Positions 51,447-60,569 of a stretch of DNA of 64,000 nucleotides are shown here, piece by piece. A program made the translations under genes and the position numbers. The number at the start of each line of letters is the position of its first letter. Positions within the stretch are counted from its first letter, which is position 1. The notes under the pieces are model-generated. The model saw nothing but the letters and a program-made list of their open reading frames with translations, made no database searches and had not been told where the DNA came from. The stretch spans positions 434,001 through 498,000 of the forward strand of contig NZ_BAABAY010000002.1 in NCBI RefSeq assembly GCF_039537665.1, read 5' to 3'. Origin of the DNA: Gaetbulibacter_A aestuarii. Lineage in GTDB: Bacteria > Bacteroidota > Bacteroidia > Flavobacteriales > Flavobacteriaceae.

Positions 51447-52400
51447 TTGAACGAAATTATAATCGAACTGGAAGAGATCTCACCGAAAGAATTTTTTGGT
51501 GCTCAAAATGTAAACATTGAACTGTTAAAAAAATATTTCCCAAAACTCAAGATCGTAGCACGCGGTAACAAGCTGAAAGCCTTTGGCGATGAAGAACTTC
51601 TCGAAGAATTCGATCGCCGTATGAATATGCTCTTCAAGCATTTCGGGCGCTACAATAAGATCGACGAAAATACCATCGAGCGCGTGCTCACCAGCCAAAG
51701 TAGCGACGACTATAACACCTCCAAGCAAAGTGGTGAAGTTCTTGTGCATGGCGTTGGCGGTAAGCTTATAAAAGCGCAAACCGTTAACCAACGCAAACTC
51801 GTAGAACTGATGCGCAAGAACGATATGGTTTTTGCCATTGGTCCTGCAGGAACCGGGAAAACCTACACGGGTGTGGCATTAGCTGTTCAGGCGCTGAAAA
51901 ACAAGGAAGTAAAACGAATCATATTAACCAGACCTGCGGTGGAAGCCGGAGAAAACCTCGGGTTCCTTCCGGGCGATCTTAAGGAAAAGCTCGACCCATA
52001 CATGCAACCGCTTTACGATGCGTTGCGCGACATGATCCCCGCAGAGAAATTAGCCCATTACATCGAGAATGGTACCATCCAAATCGCGCCATTAGCATTC
52101 ATGCGTGGCCGAACGCTGGATAATGCTTTTGTGATTCTCGACGAAGGTCAAAATACCACCCACGCCCAGATGAAAATGTTCTTAACCCGAATGGGCAAGA
52201 ACGCCAAATTTTTGTTAACCGGCGATCCGGGTCAAATTGACTTGCCACGACGCACCATTTCAGGCCTCAAAGAAGCCTTACTCATATTAAAAAATATCGA
52301 GGGCGTGGGCATCATTTTCCTAGACGACAAAGACGTCATACGTCACCATCTTGTAAAAAAGGTCATCGCCGCGTACAAGAACATAGAGAACAGAGAATAA
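51447..52400 (+). CDS. phoH: PhoH family ATPase
   Basis: 317 residues from a TTG start giving (M)NEIIIELEEISPKEFFGAQN, the usual PhoH opening in this family; no in-frame ATG fits. Walker A is GPAGTGKT at 132-139, Walker B FVILDEGQN and sensor LTGDPGQIDLP follow, with the KIVARGNKLKAFGDEE KH-like N-terminal part. It is a cytoplasmic P-loop ATPase/RNase-linked protein, often tied to rRNA processing neighbours such as YbeY. It is followed by the structured RNA element at 52409-52484 and purC. Confidence 0.95.
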   Translation: MNEIIIELEEISPKEFFGAQNVNIELLKKYFPKLKIVARGNKLKAFGDEELLEEFDRRMNMLFKHFGRYNKIDENTIERVLTSQSSDDYNTSKQSGEVLVHGVGGKLIKAQTVNQRKLVELMRKNDMVFAIGPAGTGKTYTGVALAVQALKNKEVKRIILTRPAVEAGENLGFLPGDLKEKLDPYMQPLYDALRDMIPAEKLAHYIENGTIQIAPLAFMRGRTLDNAFVILDEGQNTTHAQMKMFLTRMGKNAKFLLTGDPGQIDLPRRTISGLKEALLILKNIEGVGIIFLDDKDVIRHHLVKKVIAAYKNIENRE

Positions 52401-52408
52401 TTTTTTTT

Positions 52409-52484
52409 CAGGAGCTGTTTCCGGCTTTCGGCAGTCGCGCTTTGCAAGGCGCTCCAACAAAGCCTCAATCCGGGCTAGGGCAGC
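52409..52484 (+). ncRNA. Structured flavobacterial RNA/repeat element (flavo-1-like)
   Basis: The segment opens CAGGAGCTGTTTCCGGCTTT and closes TCCGGGCTAGGGCAGC, with an internal hairpin GCGC-TTTGCAAG-GCGC. GCTG/CAGC and CCGG/CCGG can pair across the ends. It is much more GC-rich than its surroundings. I recall the GGAGCT..TTTCC[CG]..GGGGCTAGGG framework as a repeated element of Flavobacteriaceae, possibly the Rfam flavo-1 motif; the name is from memory. Orientation is assumed to be plus. Confidence 0.5.
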
Positions 52485-52532
52485 AGAAAAACGAAAGAAC
52501 ATAACAACACAAAATAAAACAGAATTGCAGTC

Positions 52533-53483
52533 ATGAGTCAGACCATCATAAGCACCGATTTTCATTTTCCGGGACAAAAAAGTGTTTACAAAGGCAAAGT
52601 GCGCGAAGTCTATAATATCAATGATGAACAATTGGTAATGATCGCAACCGACAGGCTATCGGCCTTCGATGTGGTGATGCCAAAAGGGATTCCATACAAA
52701 GGACAAATTTTAAACCAGATCGCCACAAAAATGATGGCAGCTACGGAAGATCTTGTTCCCAATTGGCTAACTGCCACACCGGATCCTAACGTGGCCGTAG
52801 GCGAACTTTGCGAACCTTTCAAAGTAGAAATGGTGATTCGTGGTTATTTATCCGGTCATGCCGCTCGCGAATATAAAGCCGGCAAACGCATGATCTGTGG
52901 GGTTCCCATGCCTGAAGGGATGAAAGAGAACGATGCTTTCCCGGAACCTATCATCACTCCGGCTACCAAAGCCGAGAAAGGCGATCATGACGAAGATATT
53001 TCCGCAGAAGATATCATTAAACGCGGTATCGTTACTGAAGAAGATTATGTTGTTTTAGAAGATTACACCCGAAAATTATTCCGTCGTGGTAGTGAGATCG
53101 CAGCATCGCGAGGCTTGATTTTGGTAGATACCAAATACGAATTCGGGAAGACCAAAGAAGGTAAGATCGTGTTGATCGATGAGATCCATACGCCGGATTC
53201 CTCACGTTATTTTTATGCCGAAGGTTACGAGGAGCGTCAGGAAAAAGGCGAACCCCAAAAGCAATTATCAAAAGAATTTGTGCGCCAATGGCTCATTGCT
53301 AATAATTTTCAAGGTCTGGAAGGTCAAACCGTTCCGGAAATGAGTGATGAATACATCCAAACGGTAAGTGATCGGTACATCGAATTGTATGAGAATATTA
53401 CCGGAGAAGCCTTCGAAAAAGCCGACGTAAATAATATCGAAAAACGTATCGAAGCCAATGTTTTGGCTTATCTAAAATCATAA
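52533..53483 (+). CDS. purC: Phosphoribosylaminoimidazole-succinocarboxamide synthase
   Basis: 316 residues, the longer SAICAR synthetase form seen in Bacteroidota and eukaryote-like enzymes. Motifs: KVREVYNINDEQLVMIATDR, LSAFDVVMPKGIPYKGQILN, EMVIRGYLSGHAAREYKAGK, TPATKAEKGDHDEDIS and LIDEIHTPDSSRYFY. It joins CAIR and aspartate with ATP in de novo purine synthesis. The structured RNA element lies 49 bp upstream, and a clean terminator 12 bp downstream. Confidence 0.97.
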   Translation: MSQTIISTDFHFPGQKSVYKGKVREVYNINDEQLVMIATDRLSAFDVVMPKGIPYKGQILNQIATKMMAATEDLVPNWLTATPDPNVAVGELCEPFKVEMVIRGYLSGHAAREYKAGKRMICGVPMPEGMKENDAFPEPIITPATKAEKGDHDEDISAEDIIKRGIVTEEDYVVLEDYTRKLFRRGSEIAASRGLILVDTKYEFGKTKEGKIVLIDEIHTPDSSRYFYAEGYEERQEKGEPQKQLSKEFVRQWLIANNFQGLEGQTVPEMSDEYIQTVSDRYIELYENITGEAFEKADVNNIEKRIEANVLAYLKS

Positions 53484-53494
53484 AAAATGATACT

Positions 53495-53525
53495 GAACGC
53501 CATGAAAAATTCATGGCGTTCTTGT
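53495..53525 (+). terminator. Terminator of purC
   Basis: GAACGCCATGAA (53495-53506) and TTCATGGCGTTC (53510-53521) form a perfect 12-bp stem with a 3-nt loop followed by a T-rich tail. Confidence 0.8.
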
Positions 53526-53556
53526 TTGTTATCCCTAAGTAATTCAATTAATTGTT

Positions 53557-55920
53557 ATGAAACGTGTCTATTTTATTTTTCTGTTTTTCATAGTAGGAAC
53601 ATCATTTTCTAATGCGCAGAACACATCGCCACTTCAGATCGATCAGATCATGCAAGGCGAAGATTTTGTAGGTTATTTACCTGAAAACATCACATGGTCG
53701 GACGACAGTAAGGAGGTCTATTTCAGTTGGAATCCCGATGCCGATACATTGCGTTCCACGTATAAAGTTAATGTCCATTCAAAAGATATAAGTAAATTAT
53801 CAGTTGAAGCGCTTAAAAATCAAACCAATCGAGGTGACTACAATGGGGATGACACTAAAAAGGTCTATGCTTCCAATGGTGATATTTTTCTTGAAGATAC
53901 CAAAACCTTCAAAATAAAACAGATCACAAACACCCTGAATCGGGAATCAAATCCGGTTTTTTCGGGTAATGATCAGGCGGTGATCTACAGAATGGATAAT
54001 AATCTTTATACCTGGTCGATGGCTGATGGAAGCACCAAACAACTTACCGATTTTCGCACCGGAAATAAGAAAGAAGACAAAGAAACCGCTCAGGAAAAAT
54101 GGCTGGAGAACGATCAGCTTGAGGAATTCGATATTCTAAGAAAACGTAAAGGTGAGCAAGATGCGCGCGAATACCGGAATGCTTTGATCGAACCTAAGCG
54201 TCCTAAACCCATTTATTTAAATGGAAAAAGACTTTCCTATGTCGTGGCTTCACCTGATCTCAACTACGTGATCTATCGGTTGTATAAAGATGCCAAGGAC
54301 AAAAATACCGACGTTCCGGATTATGTCACCCAATCAGGATATACAAAAGATAAAATCGCCAGACCTAAGGTTGGCGGGCCGCAAAATCAATACGAATCCT
54401 GGATCTACGATACGAAAAGGGATACTATTTACCGGATCAAAACAGATCATTTAAAAGGGATTTACAAAAAACCGGAGTTTTTGAAGGACTATGCTGAAGA
54501 TACTTCAACTTATAATGAAAGTTATGACGATCCTAAACCTGTGATCATTGGAAGTCCGATTTTTTCTGATGATAATAAGGCGGTGTTTTCCATAAGATCT
54601 CAGGATCACAAAGACCGTTGGATTGCACTTTTGGATTTAAATAATGGTGATTTAAAAGACATTGATCATCAGCACGACGAGGCCTGGATTGGCGGACCCG
54701 GAATTAGTGGTTATGAAATCAATCAAACCCTAGGGTGGATCGATAATGACCATATTTATTTTCAATCGGAAAAAACAGGTTTTTCTCATTTGTATACCGC
54801 CGATGTTAATTCCGGTAAGATAAAAGCTTTAACCGAGGGCGATTTTGAAATTTTGGATGTTCAACTTTCAAAAGATAAAAAGACCTTTTTTATCACCAGT
54901 AATAAACCAGGTCCGTTTGAGCATCAATTTTATTATTTACCTGTAAATGGTGGGAAAATGACAAAAATCACTAATGTTAAAGGTGGTTTTGAGGTTTCCG
55001 TTTCACCGGATGAAAAAATGCTGGCGCTTCGCTATTCCTACATCAATAAACCCTGGGAATTATACCTCATGCCAAATAAGCCGGGAGCAAAAATGGAACA
55101 AATAACACATTCCACAACAACACAATTCAAATCGTATCCCTGGCGTGAAAACAAGATCGTGAAGTTTAAAGCCTCTGACGGTGTCATGGTTCCGGCTACT
55201 TTATATGAACCATCGCCTGATAAAAAGAATGGCGCTGCGATTATTTTTGTACACGGTGCGGGTTATTTACAAAATGTACATCACTGGTGGTCGTCCTACT
55301 TTAGAGAATATATGTTCAATAATATGTTGGCCGATAATGGGTATACCGTTTTAGCGATTGATTATAGAGCAAGTAAAGGCTACGGGCGCGATTGGCGTAC
55401 AGCAATTTACCGTCACATGGGTGGTCGCGATTTCGAAGATCAGGTTGACGGTGCCAAATATTTGGTAAATGAACAAGGCATCGATCAGGATCGCATAGGT
55501 ATTTACGGGGGTTCTTACGGCGGGTTCATGACCCTGATGTGTTTATTCAAAGCACCGGAGGTCTTTAAAAGTGGCGCGGCATTACGTTCGGTAACAGATT
55601 GGGCGCATTATAACCACGGCTATACTTCTAATATTTTGAATACGCCCGTTGAAGATCCGCAGGCTTACAAACAAAGTTCACCCATTTATTTTGCTGACGG
55701 ACTTGAAGGTCAATTATTGATGCTTCACGGCGTTATTGATACCAACGTTCATTTTCAGGATGTGGTGCGCTTATCACAGCGTTTGATCGAGCTTGGAAAA
55801 AAGAACTGGGACCTGGCGGTATTTCCTTTAGAGAGTCACGGTTTTGTGGAATCTTCCAGCTGGACCGATGAATATAGGAGGATTTTTGATTTGTTCAATA
55901 ATACCTTGTTAGAGAAGTAA
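53557..55920 (+). CDS. Secreted S9 family serine peptidase (DPP IV/prolyl oligopeptidase type)
   Basis: 787 residues with a signal peptide ending SFSNAQ. Residues ~45-540 form the beta-propeller/DPP4 N-terminal region. The alpha/beta hydrolase domain carries the nucleophile elbow YGGSYGGF (Ser653), Asp728 (GVIDTNVHF) and His761 (ESHGF), a complete catalytic triad. FVHGAG precedes it as the oxyanion strand. It probably removes dipeptides or cuts after proline in the periplasm or outside. It is a single-gene unit after the purC terminator. Confidence 0.94.
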   Translation: MKRVYFIFLFFIVGTSFSNAQNTSPLQIDQIMQGEDFVGYLPENITWSDDSKEVYFSWNPDADTLRSTYKVNVHSKDISKLSVEALKNQTNRGDYNGDDTKKVYASNGDIFLEDTKTFKIKQITNTLNRESNPVFSGNDQAVIYRMDNNLYTWSMADGSTKQLTDFRTGNKKEDKETAQEKWLENDQLEEFDILRKRKGEQDAREYRNALIEPKRPKPIYLNGKRLSYVVASPDLNYVIYRLYKDAKDKNTDVPDYVTQSGYTKDKIARPKVGGPQNQYESWIYDTKRDTIYRIKTDHLKGIYKKPEFLKDYAEDTSTYNESYDDPKPVIIGSPIFSDDNKAVFSIRSQDHKDRWIALLDLNNGDLKDIDHQHDEAWIGGPGISGYEINQTLGWIDNDHIYFQSEKTGFSHLYTADVNSGKIKALTEGDFEILDVQLSKDKKTFFITSNKPGPFEHQFYYLPVNGGKMTKITNVKGGFEVSVSPDEKMLALRYSYINKPWELYLMPNKPGAKMEQITHSTTTQFKSYPWRENKIVKFKASDGVMVPATLYEPSPDKKNGAAIIFVHGAGYLQNVHHWWSSYFREYMFNNMLADNGYTVLAIDYRASKGYGRDWRTAIYRHMGGRDFEDQVDGAKYLVNEQGIDQDRIGIYGGSYGGFMTLMCLFKAPEVFKSGAALRSVTDWAHYNHGYTSNILNTPVEDPQAYKQSSPIYFADGLEGQLLMLHGVIDTNVHFQDVVRLSQRLIELGKKNWDLAVFPLESHGFVESSSWTDEYRRIFDLFNNTLLEK

Positions 55921-55936
55921 TCAAAATTAAGCACAT

Positions 55937-57025
55937 CTATTTTTTAAACCACCCACTGACCTTTTGAATAAGCGCGTAAACAAAATGGTTGGTTTTTGCG
56001 TAATGGAACGAGATTATACAAACTATAATCATGAATAGTATGGCTCCTATAACCGCTTCATAAGGATCTAAAGCTTCTGTGAAGTATCGTTTTAATCCGT
56101 ATCCGGTATAACTTCCATAAAGTAATATGAAATGGATCACATAAATGGACAAGGTTTTCTCGCCAATTCTCGCAATGATGGATTGTTTTAAAAACTGCTC
56201 AAACGTATAGAACAAAGCGAATAAAATGAGCACATTACCCAGGCGGATAAACAAATAATTAAAATCGGCACTACGATGAAACAGTTCAACACCGGTAACC
56301 TCACTTAGCCAAAAAAGAAAAGAGGTGGAGCAGAACATAAAAAGCAATCCTACAATAAAAAAACATACAATAGAAAACACCTTGAATCGGTCTCTATGCA
56401 CATGTCTGAAAAATACCGTAGATAAAAAAGCTCCGAATGCTGAATAACCAAACCAAGGTAAAATGGTAAATACGGAGCCGTTACTTTTGGTCATATAATT
56501 AGCAAAAACAGCGGGAACATGATCCAGCGTTAAATTGCGGTATAAAGGTTCGGAAACAAAGATGATACAGCCTATGGAGAACAAAACTATCGAATAAATA
56601 TAGCTGTGCTTTCTAAAAAGTAAATGCAGGAGCACCATAAGGATCAAAGCCAATCCAATACACTGCAATACATCGATTACTAGAACATAAGAATTGAAAT
56701 AACCGGTAAGCCAACTTAGGATATTTATGCGTAAACTGTAGCCAATGCCCAGTAACAAAAGCCCTCTTAGTATTCCTTTCTTAATACGTTGTTTATCATC
56801 GCCTTTAGCATAAGCTTTTAGCAATAAATAGGCAAAAACTAATCCGGATATAGTGAAGAAAACGGGTGCTGTGATACCTCTAAAATATTTCCATACGTTA
56901 TAAATGGTATTACTTTCGTCCCGATAAATAGGGTTTAGAAGGGTATCTATAAAGTGACCCTGGAGCATCATTAAAATGGCAAATGCTCTTACCGCATCAA
57001 TAAAATATAGGCGTTTGGCTTGCAA
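55937..57025 (-). CDS. DUF1624 / heparan-alpha-glucosaminide N-acetyltransferase-like membrane protein
   Basis: 362 residues with about ten helices. The opening LYFIDAVRAFAILMMLQGHF, followed by FRGITAPVFFTISGLVFAYL and LRGLLLLGIGYSLRIN, is the DUF1624 / acyltransferase-3-like pattern with an early conserved His in the first helix (GHF). Such proteins are predicted to transfer acyl groups across the membrane to sugars or lipids; the substrate is unknown. It converges on the S9 peptidase and diverges from the AGCS symporter gene. Confidence 0.85.
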   Translation of the reverse strand: MQAKRLYFIDAVRAFAILMMLQGHFIDTLLNPIYRDESNTIYNVWKYFRGITAPVFFTISGLVFAYLLLKAYAKGDDKQRIKKGILRGLLLLGIGYSLRINILSWLTGYFNSYVLVIDVLQCIGLALILMVLLHLLFRKHSYIYSIVLFSIGCIIFVSEPLYRNLTLDHVPAVFANYMTKSNGSVFTILPWFGYSAFGAFLSTVFFRHVHRDRFKVFSIVCFFIVGLLFMFCSTSFLFWLSEVTGVELFHRSADFNYLFIRLGNVLILFALFYTFEQFLKQSIIARIGEKTLSIYVIHFILLYGSYTGYGLKRYFTEALDPYEAVIGAILFMIIVCIISFHYAKTNHFVYALIQKVSGWFKK

Positions 57026-57125
57026 GGCTTAATCAGTTTCAGGGTCTAAATATACTTTTAATTAATGAAAACCTTAAATTCTAAAGTTATATATTTAGTG
57101 GCACAACCAATCAACGGAATTCCGT

Positions 57126-58502
57126 ATGGACGATTTCTTAAAGGCTTTTGCTAACCTGACCTGGGGTTTACCCTTACTCATTTTACTTATTGGTGGAGGT
57201 TTATATTTATTAATATTATCGCGTTTTTTACCTTTTCGTTTTTTAGGTCATGCTATTCAGGTGTTGCGCGGACGTTATGACGATCCAAATGATCCCGGAC
57301 AAATAAGTCATTTTCAGGCCTTATCTACGGCTTTATCATCAACTATTGGTATGGGAAATATTGCAGGCGTGGCCGTAGCTATAACCATCGGTGGTCCCGG
57401 AGCGGTTTTTTGGATGTGGGTGAGTGCCGTTATTGGGATGTCTACCAAGTTTTTTACGTCAACTTTAGCGATCCTTTATCGCGGAAAAGATAGTGCGGGT
57501 CAGTTACAAGGTGGTCCTATGTATTTTATAGTCGAAGGTTTGGGTAAATCCTGGAAACCTGTCGCCTTGTTCTTTAGCTTTTGTGGTATGGTTGGAGCAT
57601 TACCTGTTTTTAATGTGAATCAATTAACACAAGCTATAAACGATATAGTGCTTATTCCACAAGGGTACACGGTTACTTTTAAATCAAATTTCATTATCGG
57701 ACTCATTTTAGTTTCCATCACTGCTGTGGTTATTTTAGGCGGACTTGACCGTATAAGTAAAACAGCTTCAAGATTAGTCCCTACTATGGTGGTGCTCTAC
57801 TTTATTTTAATAGGAATCATACTCATAAGTAATTTTTCAGAAGTTCCCGGATATTTAAAATTAATTTTAACGGAAGCCTTTTCTGCTTCACTTTATAAAG
57901 GAGAAACCTTTTTAGGCGGACTTACCGGTGGACTCATTTTACTGGGAATTCGCCGCGGAGCCTTTTCCAATGAGGCCGGTATTGGAACAGCACCTATGGC
58001 ACACGGCGCGGCCAAAACAGATGAACCTGTTCGCGAAGGGCTCGTGGCCATGTTAGGACCAGCCATTGATACTTTAGTGATCTGTACGCTTACGGCTTTA
58101 GCGATTCTAGTCACAGGGGTTTGGCAAAGCTCGGATGCCAATGGTGTGAGTTTAACGGCATCGGCTTTTTCAAATACTATGCCTGGTTATGGTAAATATC
58201 TGTTGCTCATTTGTATCATTACTTTCAGTGTAAGCTCCTTACTTTCTTATGCTTATTATGGAACTAAATGTATGTCCTTTTTGGTCGGTGATGGGTACAA
58301 ACATTATTACAATTATTTCTATCTTATGAGTATCATTCTGGGAGCCACCGCCTCGTTGAGTATGATGATCAATTTGGTCGATGGTTTTTTCGCCTTAATG
58401 GCATTTCCTACCATGACAGCAACTATTTTAATGGCACCGCGTGTTATAAAGGAAGTTAAAAGCTATCAACAAAAACTTAAAACCAACCAACTAAAGAATT
58501 AA
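57126..58502 (+). CDS. Sodium:alanine (AGCS family) symporter
   Basis: 458 residues with about ten helices. AGCS motifs: LSTALSSTIGMGNIAGVAVA, TIGGPGAVFWMW, GGPMYFIVEGLG, RRGAFSNEAGIGTAPMAHGA and AILVTGVW. These inner-membrane carriers import alanine, glycine or related small amino acids with Na+. The gene lies 3 bp upstream of the DUF4212 gene and so is probably co-transcribed with the solute/acetate module that follows. Confidence 0.95.
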   Translation: MDDFLKAFANLTWGLPLLILLIGGGLYLLILSRFLPFRFLGHAIQVLRGRYDDPNDPGQISHFQALSTALSSTIGMGNIAGVAVAITIGGPGAVFWMWVSAVIGMSTKFFTSTLAILYRGKDSAGQLQGGPMYFIVEGLGKSWKPVALFFSFCGMVGALPVFNVNQLTQAINDIVLIPQGYTVTFKSNFIIGLILVSITAVVILGGLDRISKTASRLVPTMVVLYFILIGIILISNFSEVPGYLKLILTEAFSASLYKGETFLGGLTGGLILLGIRRGAFSNEAGIGTAPMAHGAAKTDEPVREGLVAMLGPAIDTLVICTLTALAILVTGVWQSSDANGVSLTASAFSNTMPGYGKYLLLICIITFSVSSLLSYAYYGTKCMSFLVGDGYKHYYNYFYLMSIILGATASLSMMINLVDGFFALMAFPTMTATILMAPRVIKEVKSYQQKLKTNQLKN

Positions 58503-58505
58503 AGC

Positions 58506-58760
58506 ATGACTAAAAAAGATCCTAAAGCGTATTGGAAGGCGAATATCCGTTACGTTCTCATTCTTCTTGTGATTTGGTTTTCGGTATCCTATGGTGCCGG
58601 AATTATCTTTAAAGAAGAACTTGATAGTATTAAAATAGGCGGTTTCAAACTAGGCTTTTGGTTTGCTCAACAAGGCTCAATGTATGTTTTTGTGATCCTC
58701 ATTTTCGTTTATGTTCGATTGATGAATAAACTGGATAAAACCTACGGCTATGATGAGTAA
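58506..58760 (+). CDS. DUF4212 small subunit of a sodium:solute symporter
   Basis: 84 residues with two transmembrane helices: YVLILLVIWFSVSYGAGIIF, then FKEELDSI and a second helix in FWFAQQGSMYVFVILIFVYV. This is the DUF4212 pattern, the small partner encoded directly before VC_2705-type SSS symporters. Its end overlaps the start of that symporter gene by 11 bp, so the two subunits are translated together. Confidence 0.95.
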   Translation: MTKKDPKAYWKANIRYVLILLVIWFSVSYGAGIIFKEELDSIKIGGFKLGFWFAQQGSMYVFVILIFVYVRLMNKLDKTYGYDE

Positions 58761-60480
58761 TATGATTTTTCTAGAAGCTTTGGATGTCCAGAATTGGACC
58801 TATATTCTTGTTGGTCTAACGTTTGCTTTATACATAGGGATTGCAATTTGGTCAAGGGCAGCATCAACGAAAGAATTTTATGTAGCGGGTGGAGGCGTTT
58901 CGCCATTAGCAAATGGTATGGCAACGGCAGCCGATTGGATGAGTGCTGCATCCTTTATCTCTATGGCCGGAATTATTTCATTTGCCGGTTATGACGGAGC
59001 TGTTTATTTAATGGGCTGGACGGGAGGTTATGTTTTATTGGCATTGCTCTTGGCTCCTTATTTAAGAAAGTTTGGAAAATTTACGGTCCCTGATTTTATT
59101 GGTGATCGTTATTATTCTAAAACAGCCAGGTTGGTCGCTGTATTTTGTGCTTTGCTGGTTTCCTTCACTTATGTTGCAGGTCAAATGCGAGGAGTGGGCA
59201 TCGTTTTTTCAAGGTTTTTAGAGGTAAATATTAATACCGGCGTGATCATCGGAATGATCATTGTTTTGTTTTATGCCGTGTTGGGCGGTATGAAAGGGAT
59301 CACGTATACCCAGGTAGCTCAGTATTGTGTGCTTATTTTCGCCTTTATGGTGCCCGCAATATTTATATCCATTCAAATGACCGGAAACCCCATTCCGCAA
59401 TTTGGTTTTGGAAGCACTCTAGCCGATGGTTCGGGAACTTACCTCCTGGATAAATTAGATGGACTGAGCACTGAGCTTGGCTTTAATGCTTACACAAACG
59501 GGAGTAAGGCTACGATTGATGTTTTTGCCATTACCCTCGCGCTTATGGTCGGCACTGCAGGTTTACCTCATGTGATCGTACGTTTTTTCACAGTAAAACG
59601 TGTAAAGGATGCTCGAAAGTCGGCCGGTTTAGCACTTTTATTGATCGTGATCTTATATACTACCGCGCCAGCGGTTTCTGTTTTTGCAAGAACGAATATG
59701 ATCGAAACTGTTTCTGAAAAGGCTTATGCTGATGTTCCGGTGTGGTTCAAAAAATGGGAATCTACCGGTTTAATAAGCTTTGATGATAAGAATAAAGATG
59801 GCAAAATTACCTATGTAGCCAATCCGGAAAAAAATGAATTAATAGTAGATCGCGATATTATGGTTTTAGCCAATCCTGAAATTGCCAGGTTACCAAACTG
59901 GGTAATTGCATTGGTAGCTGCCGGTGGTTTGGCTGCTGCCTTGTCTACTGCTGCCGGTCTCTTGTTGGTTATTTCTTCTTCAGTGTCTCACGATCTTGTT
60001 AAAAAAATAATCAACCCGGATATTTCGGAACAAGGCGAATTAATTGCCGCTAGATTGTCGGCAGTTGGAGCAGTTTGTGTGGCCGGATATTTTGGAATAA
60101 ACCCACCGGGATTTGTTGCTGCAGTTGTGGCATTAGCGTTTGGCCTGGCGGCAGCCTCGTTTTTTCCGGCGATAATTTTAGGTATTTTTTATAAGAGAAT
60201 GAACAAAGAAGGTGCCGTTGCAGGTATGATTGTTGGAATTACTGCGATGCTCCTTTATATGATCAAATTTAAATTGGGTTGGTTCGACGAAACATTACCG
60301 GATCAAAGTGCATGGTGGTTTGGAATTTCTCCGGAAGGCTTTGGAAGTATAGCCATGCTATTGAATTTTGTGGTATCGGTTACCGTGATGCGATTCACGG
60401 CAAAACCACCTCAGGACGTTCAGGAATTAGTAGAAAATATTCGTATTCCAAGCGGAGCAGGAGAAGCCACCGATCATTAA
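58750..60480 (+). CDS. Sodium:solute symporter, VC_2705-type (acetate permease-like)
   Basis: 576 residues with about 13 helices; start ATG at 58750 or the next codon. SSS motifs: STKEFYVAGGGVSPLANGMA, TAADWMSAASFISMAGIISF, GDRYYSKTARLVAVFCALLV, AVLGGMKGITYTQVAQYCVL and GGLAAALSTAAGLLLVISSS. An insertion of about 40 residues with DKNKDGKITYV lies between helices 8 and 9 and resembles an EF-hand-like calcium loop. Adjacent acs suggests acetate or a similar short carboxylate as substrate. Confidence 0.94.
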   Translation: MMSNMIFLEALDVQNWTYILVGLTFALYIGIAIWSRAASTKEFYVAGGGVSPLANGMATAADWMSAASFISMAGIISFAGYDGAVYLMGWTGGYVLLALLLAPYLRKFGKFTVPDFIGDRYYSKTARLVAVFCALLVSFTYVAGQMRGVGIVFSRFLEVNINTGVIIGMIIVLFYAVLGGMKGITYTQVAQYCVLIFAFMVPAIFISIQMTGNPIPQFGFGSTLADGSGTYLLDKLDGLSTELGFNAYTNGSKATIDVFAITLALMVGTAGLPHVIVRFFTVKRVKDARKSAGLALLLIVILYTTAPAVSVFARTNMIETVSEKAYADVPVWFKKWESTGLISFDDKNKDGKITYVANPEKNELIVDRDIMVLANPEIARLPNWVIALVAAGGLAAALSTAAGLLLVISSSVSHDLVKKIINPDISEQGELIAARLSAVGAVCVAGYFGINPPGFVAAVVALAFGLAAASFFPAIILGIFYKRMNKEGAVAGMIVGITAMLLYMIKFKLGWFDETLPDQSAWWFGISPEGFGSIAMLLNFVVSVTVMRFTAKPPQDVQELVENIRIPSGAGEATDH

Positions 60481-60569
60481 TTTAAAAAGTATTTTGCGAT
60501 TCCTTTAGAATAAACATTTTCAAAAACGGTTGGCATGACTTAATTTTATACCACTAAACTTCATAATTC

